From a virus, in IMG/VR virus record IMGVR_UViG_3300032053_000034, positions 1 through 64,000 of that record: a stretch of 64,000 nt of DNA; one strand, given 5' to 3'. Under the pieces are notes generated by a model. The model was not told the DNA's origin. It saw nothing but the letters and a program-made list of their open reading frames with translations, and ran no database searches. This document shows, in pieces, positions 45,027 through 54,852 of the stretch. Every line of letters begins with the position of its first letter. The first letter of the stretch is position 1. The translations under genes and the position numbers were made by a program.

Positions 45027-48000
45027 TGAAATGTATAGTCAAAGATGATTTATTCCGTTTTGCAGAAGCAAATGGTTTAAACTCACCAGATATTTATCAA
45101 AAGATTCTTGATAAGTATGAGGGAGTTCCTGATAATGTAGCCATTGAGGATCTCCAGAAAAAAATAAATGATCCTATACTGAAGAATACCCTCTTCAGTA
45201 TAGACTCATATATTGATAGCATTGTAAATACTAACAACCTAATTGAAGATAGTATTGAGTCATCAATATTAAAAATACTTCCAGGTGATAATGTAGCAAC
45301 TGCTTCTGCCCAAGGTATTGTAACCAAGAGTAGAAACAGTAATTCTATTGATGGCAAAACTACATTCTTTGCAACAAAAGGTATTCCACTAAACATTCAA
45401 TCTATTATTAAAATTAAGAATGGTCAAAAAACACTTACACTTAGAGACCCAAAAAAGAGTCATTATGGCTCTGACCTTGTACAGCATATTAGTAATGGGA
45501 TCATGGGTAATGGTGTTGGGACCAATTTTACAGCAAGATTTAAGTCCCCTCTTGAGAAAGAGATTGTCACAAAAAGCGGTACAAGAAAAGTACCTGTGCC
45601 AATGAATTTAAGAGAGTATTTATTATGGAGAGCATCCGTAGGCAGGCCTACAAGTGCCAATGCTATTCTTAAAGAGTTTGTTGGTAAGGCTGGTTTAAGC
45701 GAGAGTGGTGACAAAATTAATGACTCTTCAATGGAGGATATTTATGAAGAGGATATTAAGGATTGGTTTAAATATCCAGACTCTCAGGAAAACAAAAGAA
45801 TCATATATGAAGTTGAAGATGTAACTGCAGTTATTACAGAAAAGATTCTTGAGCCAAAAGAGGTGGATGCACAGATTAAGCAGGTGCAAGAAGAATATAA
45901 AGGAAGCACTGTGCACTATCAAATCCTTGGATATGACATTCCTGGCGGTGTTCCAGAAAATCATGTGATTGCTATTATGGAATCTTTAAAAGAGAGGTTT
46001 GGCATAGACTATGAAATTAACCCAAATCTTACTGATGAAATGGGAAATCCTTTACCTGGGATGATAAGTTATTCTGAAGGAGCTATTGGGAAAGTTTATA
46101 TTAACCCAACTGTAGCAACTCTTGATACTCTGTTTCATGAGTATATTCACCCATTTGTAGATCTAATGGCTACAAATAACCCTGCACTGTTTAATAGTTT
46201 GATTGAAGAAATTAAAACACTTTCAAATCCTCAATCAGAAAACCACAGTATTCATATGTCTAACATTGTTGATAGGGTAAAAAGAAACTATCCTAGCTAT
46301 GTAAATGGTGAGGTGTTGAATATTAATGGATGGACAGAAGCGCTTGTACAGGCTCTTGGTGAGGAATCCCAAGATGCATTCTTGGATACCAAGGAGGTAA
46401 ATGAAGTTGGGCAGATTGTAAATACTGGTGATGTAAATACGCGCTTTAGAAGATTGTGTAGAGATTTTTGGGACATGGTAAGCGCTGTGATTGACTTAAT
46501 CACAACACCTTATGGCTATATGAAAAGTCTTTATGGCAACACAGAAAAGAGCATTGTAGTATCTGAGTTGCCGGTAATGACAATTAAGCAAATTGGGACC
46601 ATTATTGGTGGGCTTGATAATAAAGTAAATATTATTGGAGTTGAATCACTAACAATTCCTGAAGCTGAAAAAACTAAAATTCAAATAATTGTAAATACAA
46701 TTAATCAATCTCTTACTACAGTAATTGCTAGCTATAGAGCCAAAGAGAGAAGCGCAATTATGGGTGGTGGTGTTCAATCCTTGCAACATCTAAAGAGTGC
46801 GCTAATGTCAGCTGAGGCTGTCAAGGGAGCTGTTTCTTCTGTGTACTATGGCAACTCTCACTTTAAGGATATTGTAGATACATTTGAGAATAATTATAAA
46901 ACAATGAATCTTAAGGATCAACTTGACTATTTAAGAGAAGTTGATATTATCATGAGAACTTTTGATCCACTCATGACTATAGATCCAGATGTGTTTAATA
47001 AAATTGAGTTTGCTGGTAAAACAGAATTTATAAGAGCCTTGCTTTCTGTTCAAGATAAAATTGGAACAGTTAGCAGAATACTTAGAAGTAATGCACCAAC
47101 AGCAATGAAGCAGTTTATTCATAACCACATGACTGCAGAAGAGCGCGCAAACTTTAATATTGATAAGGAACTTGGTAGTGGTGCAGACTTGAGTTTTCTT
47201 GAGTATGGATTGGGCTCTATGGCCTCTTCTCCTGACTTCATTATGGGCATAACTGATAGAATCAATACCCAAGCCTTACATGAGGATGGTGAGGAACTTT
47301 CTGCAGATATTGAAAGTTTTAGAGCTCTTATGAATGTGTTTTCTGACAAAGGAATTGACCCTATGTCTATACTTGCTGATGAGGATGAAAATGGAAAACA
47401 ATTGCCATTTCTTGTTAGTCACATTGATAGAGCTTTCTATGACAAGAAGAATGAATTAAGTGATAAGCTTAAGGATAATAATGGAGATAATAAGCAGTTT
47501 ATTATTGCTGATACTCCAGAAGCCAAAGTATTTAACAAGCAACTAAAAGCTGATCAAGAGGAATATTTTAAATTTCTCAGGGAAAATACACACATAGATG
47601 AAAGTATAAATGTATCCATGAATATTGGAGGAGCCTACATTGATATTCCCCTTGATTCTTTTAGAGATACTGTTTTCTATTATGACCCTAATACTGGAAG
47701 TCTTCAGATTAGACCAGGATTTTCTGAGTCAGAAGTAAACAATATTATGGATGAATATTTCAATGGTAGAATTAAATCCAAAGTGGATAATAATGGAAGA
47801 TTTGCCGGAGTTACATATCCAATAATTCACAGAGAAGATGGGTCACAGGCATATATCTATGAGAACTTCTCTGTTAAAAGCAAATACACTGTTCCAAACC
47901 AAGATAAATGGCAGAACAAAAAGTTTGCTAAATTACATAGTGATCCACAGAAGCTAGAACTTTACAATAAGTATCAAGAGCTTCATGAGAAATATCTAAG

Positions 48001-49906
48001 CAAATTGCCATCAAGCATCTATGATAAAGATATGATGCCATTAATGAAGAAGGATGTTTCTTCTGCATTTTTTAGTTCTGAAGACAAAGCCGCTTTTATG
48101 GTGAATGGAACTAAGAATATGATTGAGGACTATGTTAGTAATATCTCTAAAAAGCAGATGATGATTAATGGGAAACTTAATCCTGGTCTTCCATTAATGT
48201 TCTTGTCTAAGCCGTCTAAGAATAAACTAGAAAAGCTTGATGCTTTAAAAGAAAGATTAAGAATAGAAACAAACCCTGAAGAAATAGAAAAGATTACAAA
48301 AGTTATTGGCGAGCTAAATAATAAGATTGATTACTCAGAAATTGACTACTCATCTTTTGGCGACTCTTTCATCAAGTTTATGATGATGGCAAATAACTTT
48401 GAAGCAAAAGCCAAGATTGAATCTGCAATGATGGTAATGCAAAACCAGATACACAACAAAAAGGTATATGGCAAAACACTTCTCAAGAATGAAGGTCTTA
48501 TAACAACTGAAGGAGAGGAGAAGTATAAGTCAGCAGAAGATAGTAGGGTTGCCAAGAGGTTTGACGAATACTTGTATGGAATATTTTATGGAGCAGCTCT
48601 ATATGATGATTCCCCAGGTGCAGGTACTGTTGCAGAAACAGTAGTAAAAATTTCATCTATTACCGGGTTAGGATTAAATGCTAAGGCAGCAATTAATAAC
48701 TCAATCATGGGTAATATAAATAATCTTACCGAAGCTTGTGGGGCTCTGTTTTATGGTAGAAGTGATTTGGCTAAAGCAAAAGCTGAATATACTGCGAACA
48801 TATTTGATTTATTATCCACTGGTAGCGAGAGATGTGATTTGAAGATTCTTTTAGATAGTCTTGCAATATTTGAGCCTAATGGTTTAGATGGTAGATTTAA
48901 AGGAGTAAGCTCTAAAAGATTTAGTGATCTTTTAAAAACAGATTCATTATTCTTATTGGATAATACTGTTGAATATGCAAATCAATCTCAAGTTATTATT
49001 GCAATGCTTGAGTCTCATAAGGTTGATGAATATGGCAGTGTTCTTTCTTATAATGACTATAAGAAGAAATATTCTGATGGAACAAAAGAGGACTTTAATG
49101 ACCTTCCAACTCTTAGGTCTAAGATTACCATAGAGGATGGTAAAATGAAATATGATATTAGCAAGCTTGAACTTGAACTATGGAAACAAAGAACCAAAGG
49201 TGTTATTCAATTAATACATGGTAGATATAATATTGAAGATTCTGCATGGATTCAGAGATATTGGATTGGTAAAATGCTTTTGCAATATAAGAGATGGCTT
49301 GGCGCCACTGTTGAAGAGAGATTCAAGAGAAAGTATTATGATGTAAGATTAAGAGAGGATATGGAGGGTAGGTATAGAACATTTGGTAGATACTTGTTTC
49401 AAAAAGCACAACAAGCTATGGGGAAACAAGTAGAAGCAATGAGCTGGGATACCATGTCTGAAATGGAGAAAGGTAATGTAATAAAATCTGCAACAGACAT
49501 TATAATATATGCAGCATTAAGCACTTTGATTGGACTTGCTGGTGTTTTAATGAAAGGCGCTAAAGATGATGATGACAAAAAGAAATATGCAGCAATAAAC
49601 TTTGCAAAATATTATATGGGTAGAGCAAGACAAGAAGTAACTTCACTTGTAAATCCAGTAGAATTATACAATCTTGCGACAAATCCGTTTGCTTCTTCTA
49701 GGACTATCAAAGAGTATGGCGAAGCAATACATGCTCTTGGTGAAGCTGCAATTAGTGATGATGAAATTACTGTTAAGTCTGGTAAATATAAAGGTCAAAA
49801 CAAGGCAGCAAAAGAAGTTATTGATGTTGCTCCAATATGGGGGCAGGTCAGATGGTTTGATAAACTATTTGACTATGAAGCCAATTCTTACACAGGTAAA
49901 AGATAA
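45026..49906 (+). CDS. Giant virion protein with zincin metalloprotease site
   Basis: A 1626-residue protein coupled to the polymerase gene by TAATG. A second zincin site is seen: LFHEYIHPF (H371, E372, H375) with the third ligand probably in GWTEALVQALGEE (E438), 63 residues later. The middle and C-terminal two thirds are helical and charged, with no recognised domain. A hydrophobic stretch (IIIYAALSTLIGLAGVLM, about residues 1491-1508) lies near the end and is followed by an acidic run. It probably enters the cell with the polymerase; the protease could cut its partners, itself or host proteins (inference). Confidence 0.7.
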   Translation: MKCIVKDDLFRFAEANGLNSPDIYQKILDKYEGVPDNVAIEDLQKKINDPILKNTLFSIDSYIDSIVNTNNLIEDSIESSILKILPGDNVATASAQGIVTKSRNSNSIDGKTTFFATKGIPLNIQSIIKIKNGQKTLTLRDPKKSHYGSDLVQHISNGIMGNGVGTNFTARFKSPLEKEIVTKSGTRKVPVPMNLREYLLWRASVGRPTSANAILKEFVGKAGLSESGDKINDSSMEDIYEEDIKDWFKYPDSQENKRIIYEVEDVTAVITEKILEPKEVDAQIKQVQEEYKGSTVHYQILGYDIPGGVPENHVIAIMESLKERFGIDYEINPNLTDEMGNPLPGMISYSEGAIGKVYINPTVATLDTLFHEYIHPFVDLMATNNPALFNSLIEEIKTLSNPQSENHSIHMSNIVDRVKRNYPSYVNGEVLNINGWTEALVQALGEESQDAFLDTKEVNEVGQIVNTGDVNTRFRRLCRDFWDMVSAVIDLITTPYGYMKSLYGNTEKSIVVSELPVMTIKQIGTIIGGLDNKVNIIGVESLTIPEAEKTKIQIIVNTINQSLTTVIASYRAKERSAIMGGGVQSLQHLKSALMSAEAVKGAVSSVYYGNSHFKDIVDTFENNYKTMNLKDQLDYLREVDIIMRTFDPLMTIDPDVFNKIEFAGKTEFIRALLSVQDKIGTVSRILRSNAPTAMKQFIHNHMTAEERANFNIDKELGSGADLSFLEYGLGSMASSPDFIMGITDRINTQALHEDGEELSADIESFRALMNVFSDKGIDPMSILADEDENGKQLPFLVSHIDRAFYDKKNELSDKLKDNNGDNKQFIIADTPEAKVFNKQLKADQEEYFKFLRENTHIDESINVSMNIGGAYIDIPLDSFRDTVFYYDPNTGSLQIRPGFSESEVNNIMDEYFNGRIKSKVDNNGRFAGVTYPIIHREDGSQAYIYENFSVKSKYTVPNQDKWQNKKFAKLHSDPQKLELYNKYQELHEKYLSKLPSSIYDKDMMPLMKKDVSSAFFSSEDKAAFMVNGTKNMIEDYVSNISKKQMMINGKLNPGLPLMFLSKPSKNKLEKLDALKERLRIETNPEEIEKITKVIGELNNKIDYSEIDYSSFGDSFIKFMMMANNFEAKAKIESAMMVMQNQIHNKKVYGKTLLKNEGLITTEGEEKYKSAEDSRVAKRFDEYLYGIFYGAALYDDSPGAGTVAETVVKISSITGLGLNAKAAINNSIMGNINNLTEACGALFYGRSDLAKAKAEYTANIFDLLSTGSERCDLKILLDSLAIFEPNGLDGRFKGVSSKRFSDLLKTDSLFLLDNTVEYANQSQVIIAMLESHKVDEYGSVLSYNDYKKKYSDGTKEDFNDLPTLRSKITIEDGKMKYDISKLELELWKQRTKGVIQLIHGRYNIEDSAWIQRYWIGKMLLQYKRWLGATVEERFKRKYYDVRLREDMEGRYRTFGRYLFQKAQQAMGKQVEAMSWDTMSEMEKGNVIKSATDIIIYAALSTLIGLAGVLMKGAKDDDDKKKYAAINFAKYYMGRARQEVTSLVNPVELYNLATNPFASSRTIKEYGEAIHALGEAAISDDEITVKSGKYKGQNKAAKEVIDVAPIWGQVRWFDKLFDYEANSYTGKR

Positions 49907-49911
49907 AAATC

Positions 49912-50451
49912 ATGCCAGTAAACGCAACTATATCATTAACATATTGTAATAAGCTATCCATTGTAAATAATGAGCTTGTTACAATATATTACCAAATTGG
50001 TAAGGTACAAACAGATGGGAGTTTCTTGTTCCCAGACCCTGTTGTGTGGTATCCAATAGTTCCAGGATATTCAGCAGTAACAGTACTTCCTGATGGTCTT
50101 TATCAGATTATCTTTCAAGGAGATGCTCCTGAAGAAGGATATTATGTTCCTGCCTTGTGCAACATAGAGCAATGTGAAAAGAAATTCATTGTAGATTTAC
50201 TGTGTAAAACAGGTGAATCATGCGGGGTGTATGACAGTTATCTTCTTAGACAACAACTAAAGTTCAGGGCTCTATACACAAACCTGTCATACTTTATTAA
50301 AGTAATAGTTGAGTCTCAGAGTGTATTTACATATATTACTCCAGAAGTATCTGAACTAGTTTATATTAATGACCTGTTTGGAATGCTAACAACAATGTGT
50401 GGGTGTAGTTCAGATAGTTGTCCACCTAAAGACTGCGGGTGCAGTAAATAA
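49912..50451 (+). CDS. Tail-fibre-locus protein with cysteine-rich end
   Basis: A 179-residue protein. The N-terminal 90 residues look like a beta sandwich (ATISLTYCNKLSIVNNELV, VWYPIVPGYSAVTVLPDG), the middle is helical (LLRQQLKFRALYTNLSYFIK), and the last 18 residues are packed with cysteines (six in MCGCSSDSCPPKDCGC). TC-ATG start five bases after the giant gene. Clustered cysteines could bind metal or crosslink the virion. Its place just ahead of a fibre gene suggests a fibre-attachment or chaperone role (inference). Confidence 0.55.
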   Translation: MPVNATISLTYCNKLSIVNNELVTIYYQIGKVQTDGSFLFPDPVVWYPIVPGYSAVTVLPDGLYQIIFQGDAPEEGYYVPALCNIEQCEKKFIVDLLCKTGESCGVYDSYLLRQQLKFRALYTNLSYFIKVIVESQSVFTYITPEVSELVYINDLFGMLTTMCGCSSDSCPPKDCGCSK

Positions 50452-50453
50452 TT

Positions 50454-50933
50454 ATGGCAAGTATAACTAAATATCCCGTAATTATAGATAATTCAGAGTA
50501 TATAAACACTCTGGATGAAGATGTTTATAATGATCTCATGGAGGTGTTTTATGATAGCGGAAGAATGGTAGCACTTACCATGAAGGGCAAGAAGTTTGAC
50601 TCTATTGGCAAGGATTCTTTTTGTGTGTATGAAGAGTTGTTTGCTATTCAAGAGTTCATTAGACTTCTGGTTGTTAAGTCTTCAGATTTACAAGCAATGG
50701 AGTGTGAAATTGTTTCAGGAACTCCAGTGCCTATTCTTAAAGATGATGCTGATATTAAATGCGCAAGAGAAATGTTTCTTTGTAAATTTGGTAGTTCAAG
50801 TGATGTTGATTATTTAATTGATGAACTCATAAGAACTGCGCAATTAAATGGAAATTGGTATATTGATGAGGATGGAGATGATTACATTCTTGAAGATGGA
50901 GATGAATGTTCACGATATATATTAGAAAAATAA
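50454..50933 (+). CDS. Hypothetical protein of the tail-fibre locus
   Basis: A 159-residue acidic protein, mainly helical (DEDVYNDLMEVFYDSGRMVA, YEELFAIQEFIRLLVVKSSD), with an aspartate/glutamate-rich end (WYIDEDGDDYILEDGDECS). Two bases after one gene and one base before the fibre gene, so it is translated with them. It may be an assembly helper for the fibre. Function not recognised. Confidence 0.55.
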   Translation: MASITKYPVIIDNSEYINTLDEDVYNDLMEVFYDSGRMVALTMKGKKFDSIGKDSFCVYEELFAIQEFIRLLVVKSSDLQAMECEIVSGTPVPILKDDADIKCAREMFLCKFGSSSDVDYLIDELIRTAQLNGNWYIDEDGDDYILEDGDECSRYILEK

Positions 50934-50934
50934 G

Positions 50935-53904
50935 ATGGCACTTAAAAAATTTACACAGCTTCCTTCAAAGAATGCGAAGCTAGATTCTATTCTCCCAAAA
51001 GTTGACTTGTCTGATGTAAATGTTAAGGCCACAAAGACCACATTTAATCAGGTATTTGACATTACTAGGGAGACTATTAATGTTGGCGAAGTAACAACAA
51101 CTGATGGGGGCCAGTCTTTCTCTTTATTAGTTGCAGACTTACCTACCAATAAGTCATTAATGTATTTCTATGTTAAATTTCCAGTGGACGCATTAGCAGC
51201 CTCAACACTTGATTTAGGGTTTGGAGCAAAGCCACTGGAATTAAAGGCAAATGATGGGCAAAATTATCAATTTGTTGATAATGGAATGATAAAGGGTGGT
51301 GGTACATATTTATTAATGTATGACTCACTTGCAAGCCCAGGGTTTGTAATGATGAGACCTCCTGTGGATACAGTTACCGTATCTGCTTCTTCAACTGTTG
51401 GCAATATTGCGACTGTAGCTTCAGTAACAACTCCTGGATCTCACTTTATAGATTATCAAATTACAGTGTTGCCTCAGAATATTCCAAATGTAAATCTTAT
51501 TATAGATTTAACTGCGGATCTTGATGGTGGATTTGGATCACTAGAAACTACAAAAACCGCAGCTTCACTTAAGCCTGGGTATTGGTATAAGTTTCTTTAC
51601 ACCTGTATTCATAAGGTTCCAGGAACATCATATCTTAATACCAACCCATTAGTTCAGTCATTTCCTGGATGCACTGTTGTTTCTGAAGAATTTATTGTTC
51701 AAGCTATAGATGTGGATAAATTAAGCTTCACAACTGTAAGAAGCTTACAATACCCAGAGGATATTATTCACTGGAGAGATACTGACAGTACTGTTATCAA
51801 TCAGAATGCTGAAGAGTTCATTCCAAGTACCTTTGTTAATGGTAAAAACAATGTTATAAATGGCAGTAATATTCAATATTTCCTAAACCCAACCACTGTT
51901 TCAAGGGCTGGTAGGATTTACTACAGAGAGGATACTATACAAAGGACTATAGCTCCTTATGACTACAGATCTGTTGTCTACATTAGATATGCACTTAAGA
52001 TAAATGCTGGAGGAAATTACAAGTTCTTTGGCGCAGTTCCACTTGCTCCTGGGCCATACTTCACAGGTGCTATAGTAGAGGTTAACTTCAGATATTATAT
52101 TGTTACCGAAGCTTTCACTGCATTAACAACAAATCTTCTTGATTCTTCTGCGTTCTTAAAAGACATTACAGTTGTAGCAAGTGGGAGTAAATATTTATCA
52201 ACAAGTAACTCTTTGTTTGTTCCATTTGGATATAATGGCTCTCAAAAGATTATAGAGGTTGATCCATTAGACTTTATCTTTACTAAGACATTTCCTATTG
52301 CAATTCCAACATCTGTTTCTCAGTCATTTGCATACAATGTAGAGATCAAAGATTTTGCTGCAGCTTATGTGGAAGCTGTTACTTGGGAATTTTACCCAGA
52401 TATTGTTTTCTATTTGGGGTCAAATGGGAGTCAACCAACAAATATTACTATTGATGGATTCTCTTATGACATGACATTTGTTGGAGCTCAAAATGCTACT
52501 ATTGGTTCTTACTGTAGAAACATCACTCTTGATGGCAATATAATTGGTAGTCCAATTGTTATTGGTAAGAACTGCAGAAATATTATGATGTCAAATCTTA
52601 GAGGTCCCATTGGTATTGGTCCAGACTGTAGTGAAATTCAAGTTGTGGGATCCAATGGTATTGTTAAAATTGGCGATAGTAATACTGGTATATCTTTTAA
52701 TTCAAATCAACCAGGAGAGAGAGTTGAAGTTGGGTCAGATAATGCTAATATTCTTTTGAGCAGTTTTGATGGAACAATTGGTAGTGGTAATACCTATATT
52801 GCTGTTAGTAATTCATTCAAGTACTCTATTGGAAACAATAATAGATCAATAAATGATAGTTACTCTAATGGGGGCGTAATTGGTGAAAGATGTGAATTTA
52901 TTTATCTTAATGCACCAACAACACTTGTTGAGGGTATTACATCTCTTAGGGATGGAGATATTGTTAATGGGTCTTCCGATGTTAAGATATTTACATCTGG
53001 AAAGAATAGCATTATAAAAACAATAAACTTAAAGAATATTGCAGATCCTGGTTTAACACTAATAAACTCTATATTTAACACTACAGAGATTACCAACTTC
53101 TCATATACCGCAGGTGTAGTATTATATAATACATATCTTGTGGTTCAATTAAGACAGACATATAATATTCAGGATATTCTTTCTATTCCTGTTGGGCCTG
53201 GCAATTACTGGATTTGTAATTTTACAAACTGTGATACGTTAACTCTTGATAGAATTTCTCCTGATGGTGGATTCTTACAGTTTGAGTCTGTATTGAATTC
53301 TACATTTACAAATGGCTTGTTTAACACTTCTGCTTTAATACAGAATGTTAAATATGCTACATTTACAAATGTAGATTTATTCTATTCAAACTTGATAAAT
53401 ATACATGGAATTACTCTTGGGAATATGACATTGTGGTACGCAAACCTGTCAAACATAAATGCTATCACAATGAGTTTGTTTACAAAGGTCACAGTGTACT
53501 ATTTATCAATATTAAACTCAAGGGCTATTAGTTTTAGTGGTCTTTCTGCAACAACAAACTATGATAAATTATTCATAGACAAGTGTGTTATAGTTGAGAT
53601 AAATGGAAATATGTCTCTTAGTGATGCTGAAATTGAAGGAACTAGTTCACTAACACTTAAGGTAACTGCGCCAACAAGTATTAGTCAATTTAGTATTGCA
53701 AATGCAAACAAAATGATAAATCCAAATACACTTGTATCTTCAATTGTTGATTTAACAGCAGCTGTTGTTACAGTAAAAGGTGTTCAATTTGGAATGCTTG
53801 TTCAAGACAGTGTAGTACTTACTAATTATTACTTCTGCGGTATTAAACAAGCAATAGCAAGTGGCGTACAAACATCAAGTCCAGTTAAATTATTGGTAGC
53901 ATAA
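50935..53904 (+). CDS. Tail fibre / receptor-binding protein with beta-helix
   Basis: A 989-residue beta-rich protein. Residues about 500-655 show a repeating turn of IG-x-x-C-x-x-I and similar (ATIGSYCRNITL, VIGKNCRNIMM, GIGPDCSEIQV, KIGDSNTGISF, TIGSGNTYIAV, VIGERCEFIYL), the signature of a left-handed or triangular beta-helix. A second regular region (about 800-910) has pentapeptide-like spacing (FTNVDLFYSNLINIHGITLG). The N-terminus (KKFTQLPSKNAKLDSILPK) would attach to the tail. No enzymatic motif is seen. It is the best candidate for recognising the host surface, next to a glycosyltransferase gene. Confidence 0.65.
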   Translation: MALKKFTQLPSKNAKLDSILPKVDLSDVNVKATKTTFNQVFDITRETINVGEVTTTDGGQSFSLLVADLPTNKSLMYFYVKFPVDALAASTLDLGFGAKPLELKANDGQNYQFVDNGMIKGGGTYLLMYDSLASPGFVMMRPPVDTVTVSASSTVGNIATVASVTTPGSHFIDYQITVLPQNIPNVNLIIDLTADLDGGFGSLETTKTAASLKPGYWYKFLYTCIHKVPGTSYLNTNPLVQSFPGCTVVSEEFIVQAIDVDKLSFTTVRSLQYPEDIIHWRDTDSTVINQNAEEFIPSTFVNGKNNVINGSNIQYFLNPTTVSRAGRIYYREDTIQRTIAPYDYRSVVYIRYALKINAGGNYKFFGAVPLAPGPYFTGAIVEVNFRYYIVTEAFTALTTNLLDSSAFLKDITVVASGSKYLSTSNSLFVPFGYNGSQKIIEVDPLDFIFTKTFPIAIPTSVSQSFAYNVEIKDFAAAYVEAVTWEFYPDIVFYLGSNGSQPTNITIDGFSYDMTFVGAQNATIGSYCRNITLDGNIIGSPIVIGKNCRNIMMSNLRGPIGIGPDCSEIQVVGSNGIVKIGDSNTGISFNSNQPGERVEVGSDNANILLSSFDGTIGSGNTYIAVSNSFKYSIGNNNRSINDSYSNGGVIGERCEFIYLNAPTTLVEGITSLRDGDIVNGSSDVKIFTSGKNSIIKTINLKNIADPGLTLINSIFNTTEITNFSYTAGVVLYNTYLVVQLRQTYNIQDILSIPVGPGNYWICNFTNCDTLTLDRISPDGGFLQFESVLNSTFTNGLFNTSALIQNVKYATFTNVDLFYSNLINIHGITLGNMTLWYANLSNINAITMSLFTKVTVYYLSILNSRAISFSGLSATTNYDKLFIDKCVIVEINGNMSLSDAEIEGTSSLTLKVTAPTSISQFSIANANKMINPNTLVSSIVDLTAAVVTVKGVQFGMLVQDSVVLTNYYFCGIKQAIASGVQTSSPVKLLVA

Positions 53905-53918
53905 AAGTTAAAAAGATC

Positions 53919-54629
53919 ATGGAAATAGGACACATTTATCTCATCCATTTGGAGAGAAGAACCGACAGAAAAGATGGTTATTTCAAAGTTGACAAAAATG
54001 GAGAGTTTATTCTTGATGACAATGGAGAAAAGATCTGGATAAAAGGATTTGTAGAAAAACTTGAAGGGGTGTTTTCTGAATATGAAGTATTCCCAGCCAT
54101 TGATGGAATGGAGCTTGATGTTCAATTGCCACCACAGACAGGGCAAAATAGATGGAATAAGGGCGCGTATGCCCTTACTCTTACTACTATTAAAATTCTT
54201 GAAGACTCAATGGAAAAAGGATATGAAAATATTCTTATCCTTGAGGATGATGTTGTTATTAATCCATTATTTGATATAGTGATTGATAATTACCTTAGTG
54301 ACATGACGTTTAAGTTTGATTTTGCATTCTTGGGTTATACAACATTTGGTAATTGTGCAAAACCTGAAACTAGATATTGGGATAGGATCGTTCAAATGTG
54401 TAGTTGCCATGCTTATATTGTTAATAAGCATCTTTTCCCTACATATAAAAATATTCTTAGTCAACTAAATGTACCAATTGATGTTCATGTAAACTCAATT
54501 GTTGCCGCAAGATTGAACTCTTTTTCAGCTGTTAAATGGTCTGGTCATAAACTTATTTGGCAGGAGGATGGTATTTCTGATATAGAAGCAGAGGGAGGTA
54601 AGTTTTATGCCGTTGGGTTCACAGACTAA
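53919..54629 (+). CDS. Family 25 glycosyltransferase (LPS-type)
   Basis: A 236-residue protein with the GT25 layout: IYLIHLERRTDRKD (residues 6-19) is the N-terminal donor-binding strand and loop, the F-x-A-I-DG segment follows (VFPAIDGMEL), and NILILEDDVV (LEDD at 108-111) is the DxD-like metal and donor site. The usual GCxxSH motif is here GAYALTLTT. GT25 enzymes add sugars to lipooligosaccharide or protein. Set in the tail-fibre locus, it may glycosylate a virion protein or alter host surface sugars; neither is shown. TC-ATG start. Confidence 0.75.
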   Translation: MEIGHIYLIHLERRTDRKDGYFKVDKNGEFILDDNGEKIWIKGFVEKLEGVFSEYEVFPAIDGMELDVQLPPQTGQNRWNKGAYALTLTTIKILEDSMEKGYENILILEDDVVINPLFDIVIDNYLSDMTFKFDFAFLGYTTFGNCAKPETRYWDRIVQMCSCHAYIVNKHLFPTYKNILSQLNVPIDVHVNSIVAARLNSFSAVKWSGHKLIWQEDGISDIEAEGGKFYAVGFTD

Positions 54630-54651
54630 AATCATTTATATCTCTGAGTAT

Positions 54652-54852
54652 ATGGGGATACAAATTGAAGAAGAAGCTACTGTAATTGCAGTAGAGGGAA
54701 ATAAAACTTATGTGAAAGATGACTATGGCAATAATCTATATTTCAATAATGAAACAGGTTATTGCTATAGTGATCACACATTTAATGGTGCTAGGAAGTT
54801 TTTAAAGAATCCTTCTGGCATTGTAACACCAATTGAAAAATGGACAAAATGA
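54652..54852 (+). CDS. Small protein with SH3/KOW-like pattern
   Basis: A 66-residue protein from ATG 54652, 22 bases after the glycosyltransferase stop; an in-frame ATG at 54607 would overlap that gene by 23 nt and is the alternative. Pattern GIQIEEEATVIAVEGNKTYV then DDYGNNLYFNNETG suggests a small beta barrel. TGA overlaps the next start (ATGA). Function not recognised. Confidence 0.5.
   Translation: MGIQIEEEATVIAVEGNKTYVKDDYGNNLYFNNETGYCYSDHTFNGARKFLKNPSGIVTPIEKWTK

Noticed and set aside
45020-45030. Polymerase and second giant gene as one gene split by a frameshift
   Set aside because: The junction is a TAATG coupling like many others here, and each protein has its own zincin site, so two genes are more likely.
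49561-49590. Acidic run ending in DDDDK, resembling an enteropeptidase site
   Set aside because: A chance match in an acidic stretch after a hydrophobic helix; no biological link in a phage protein.
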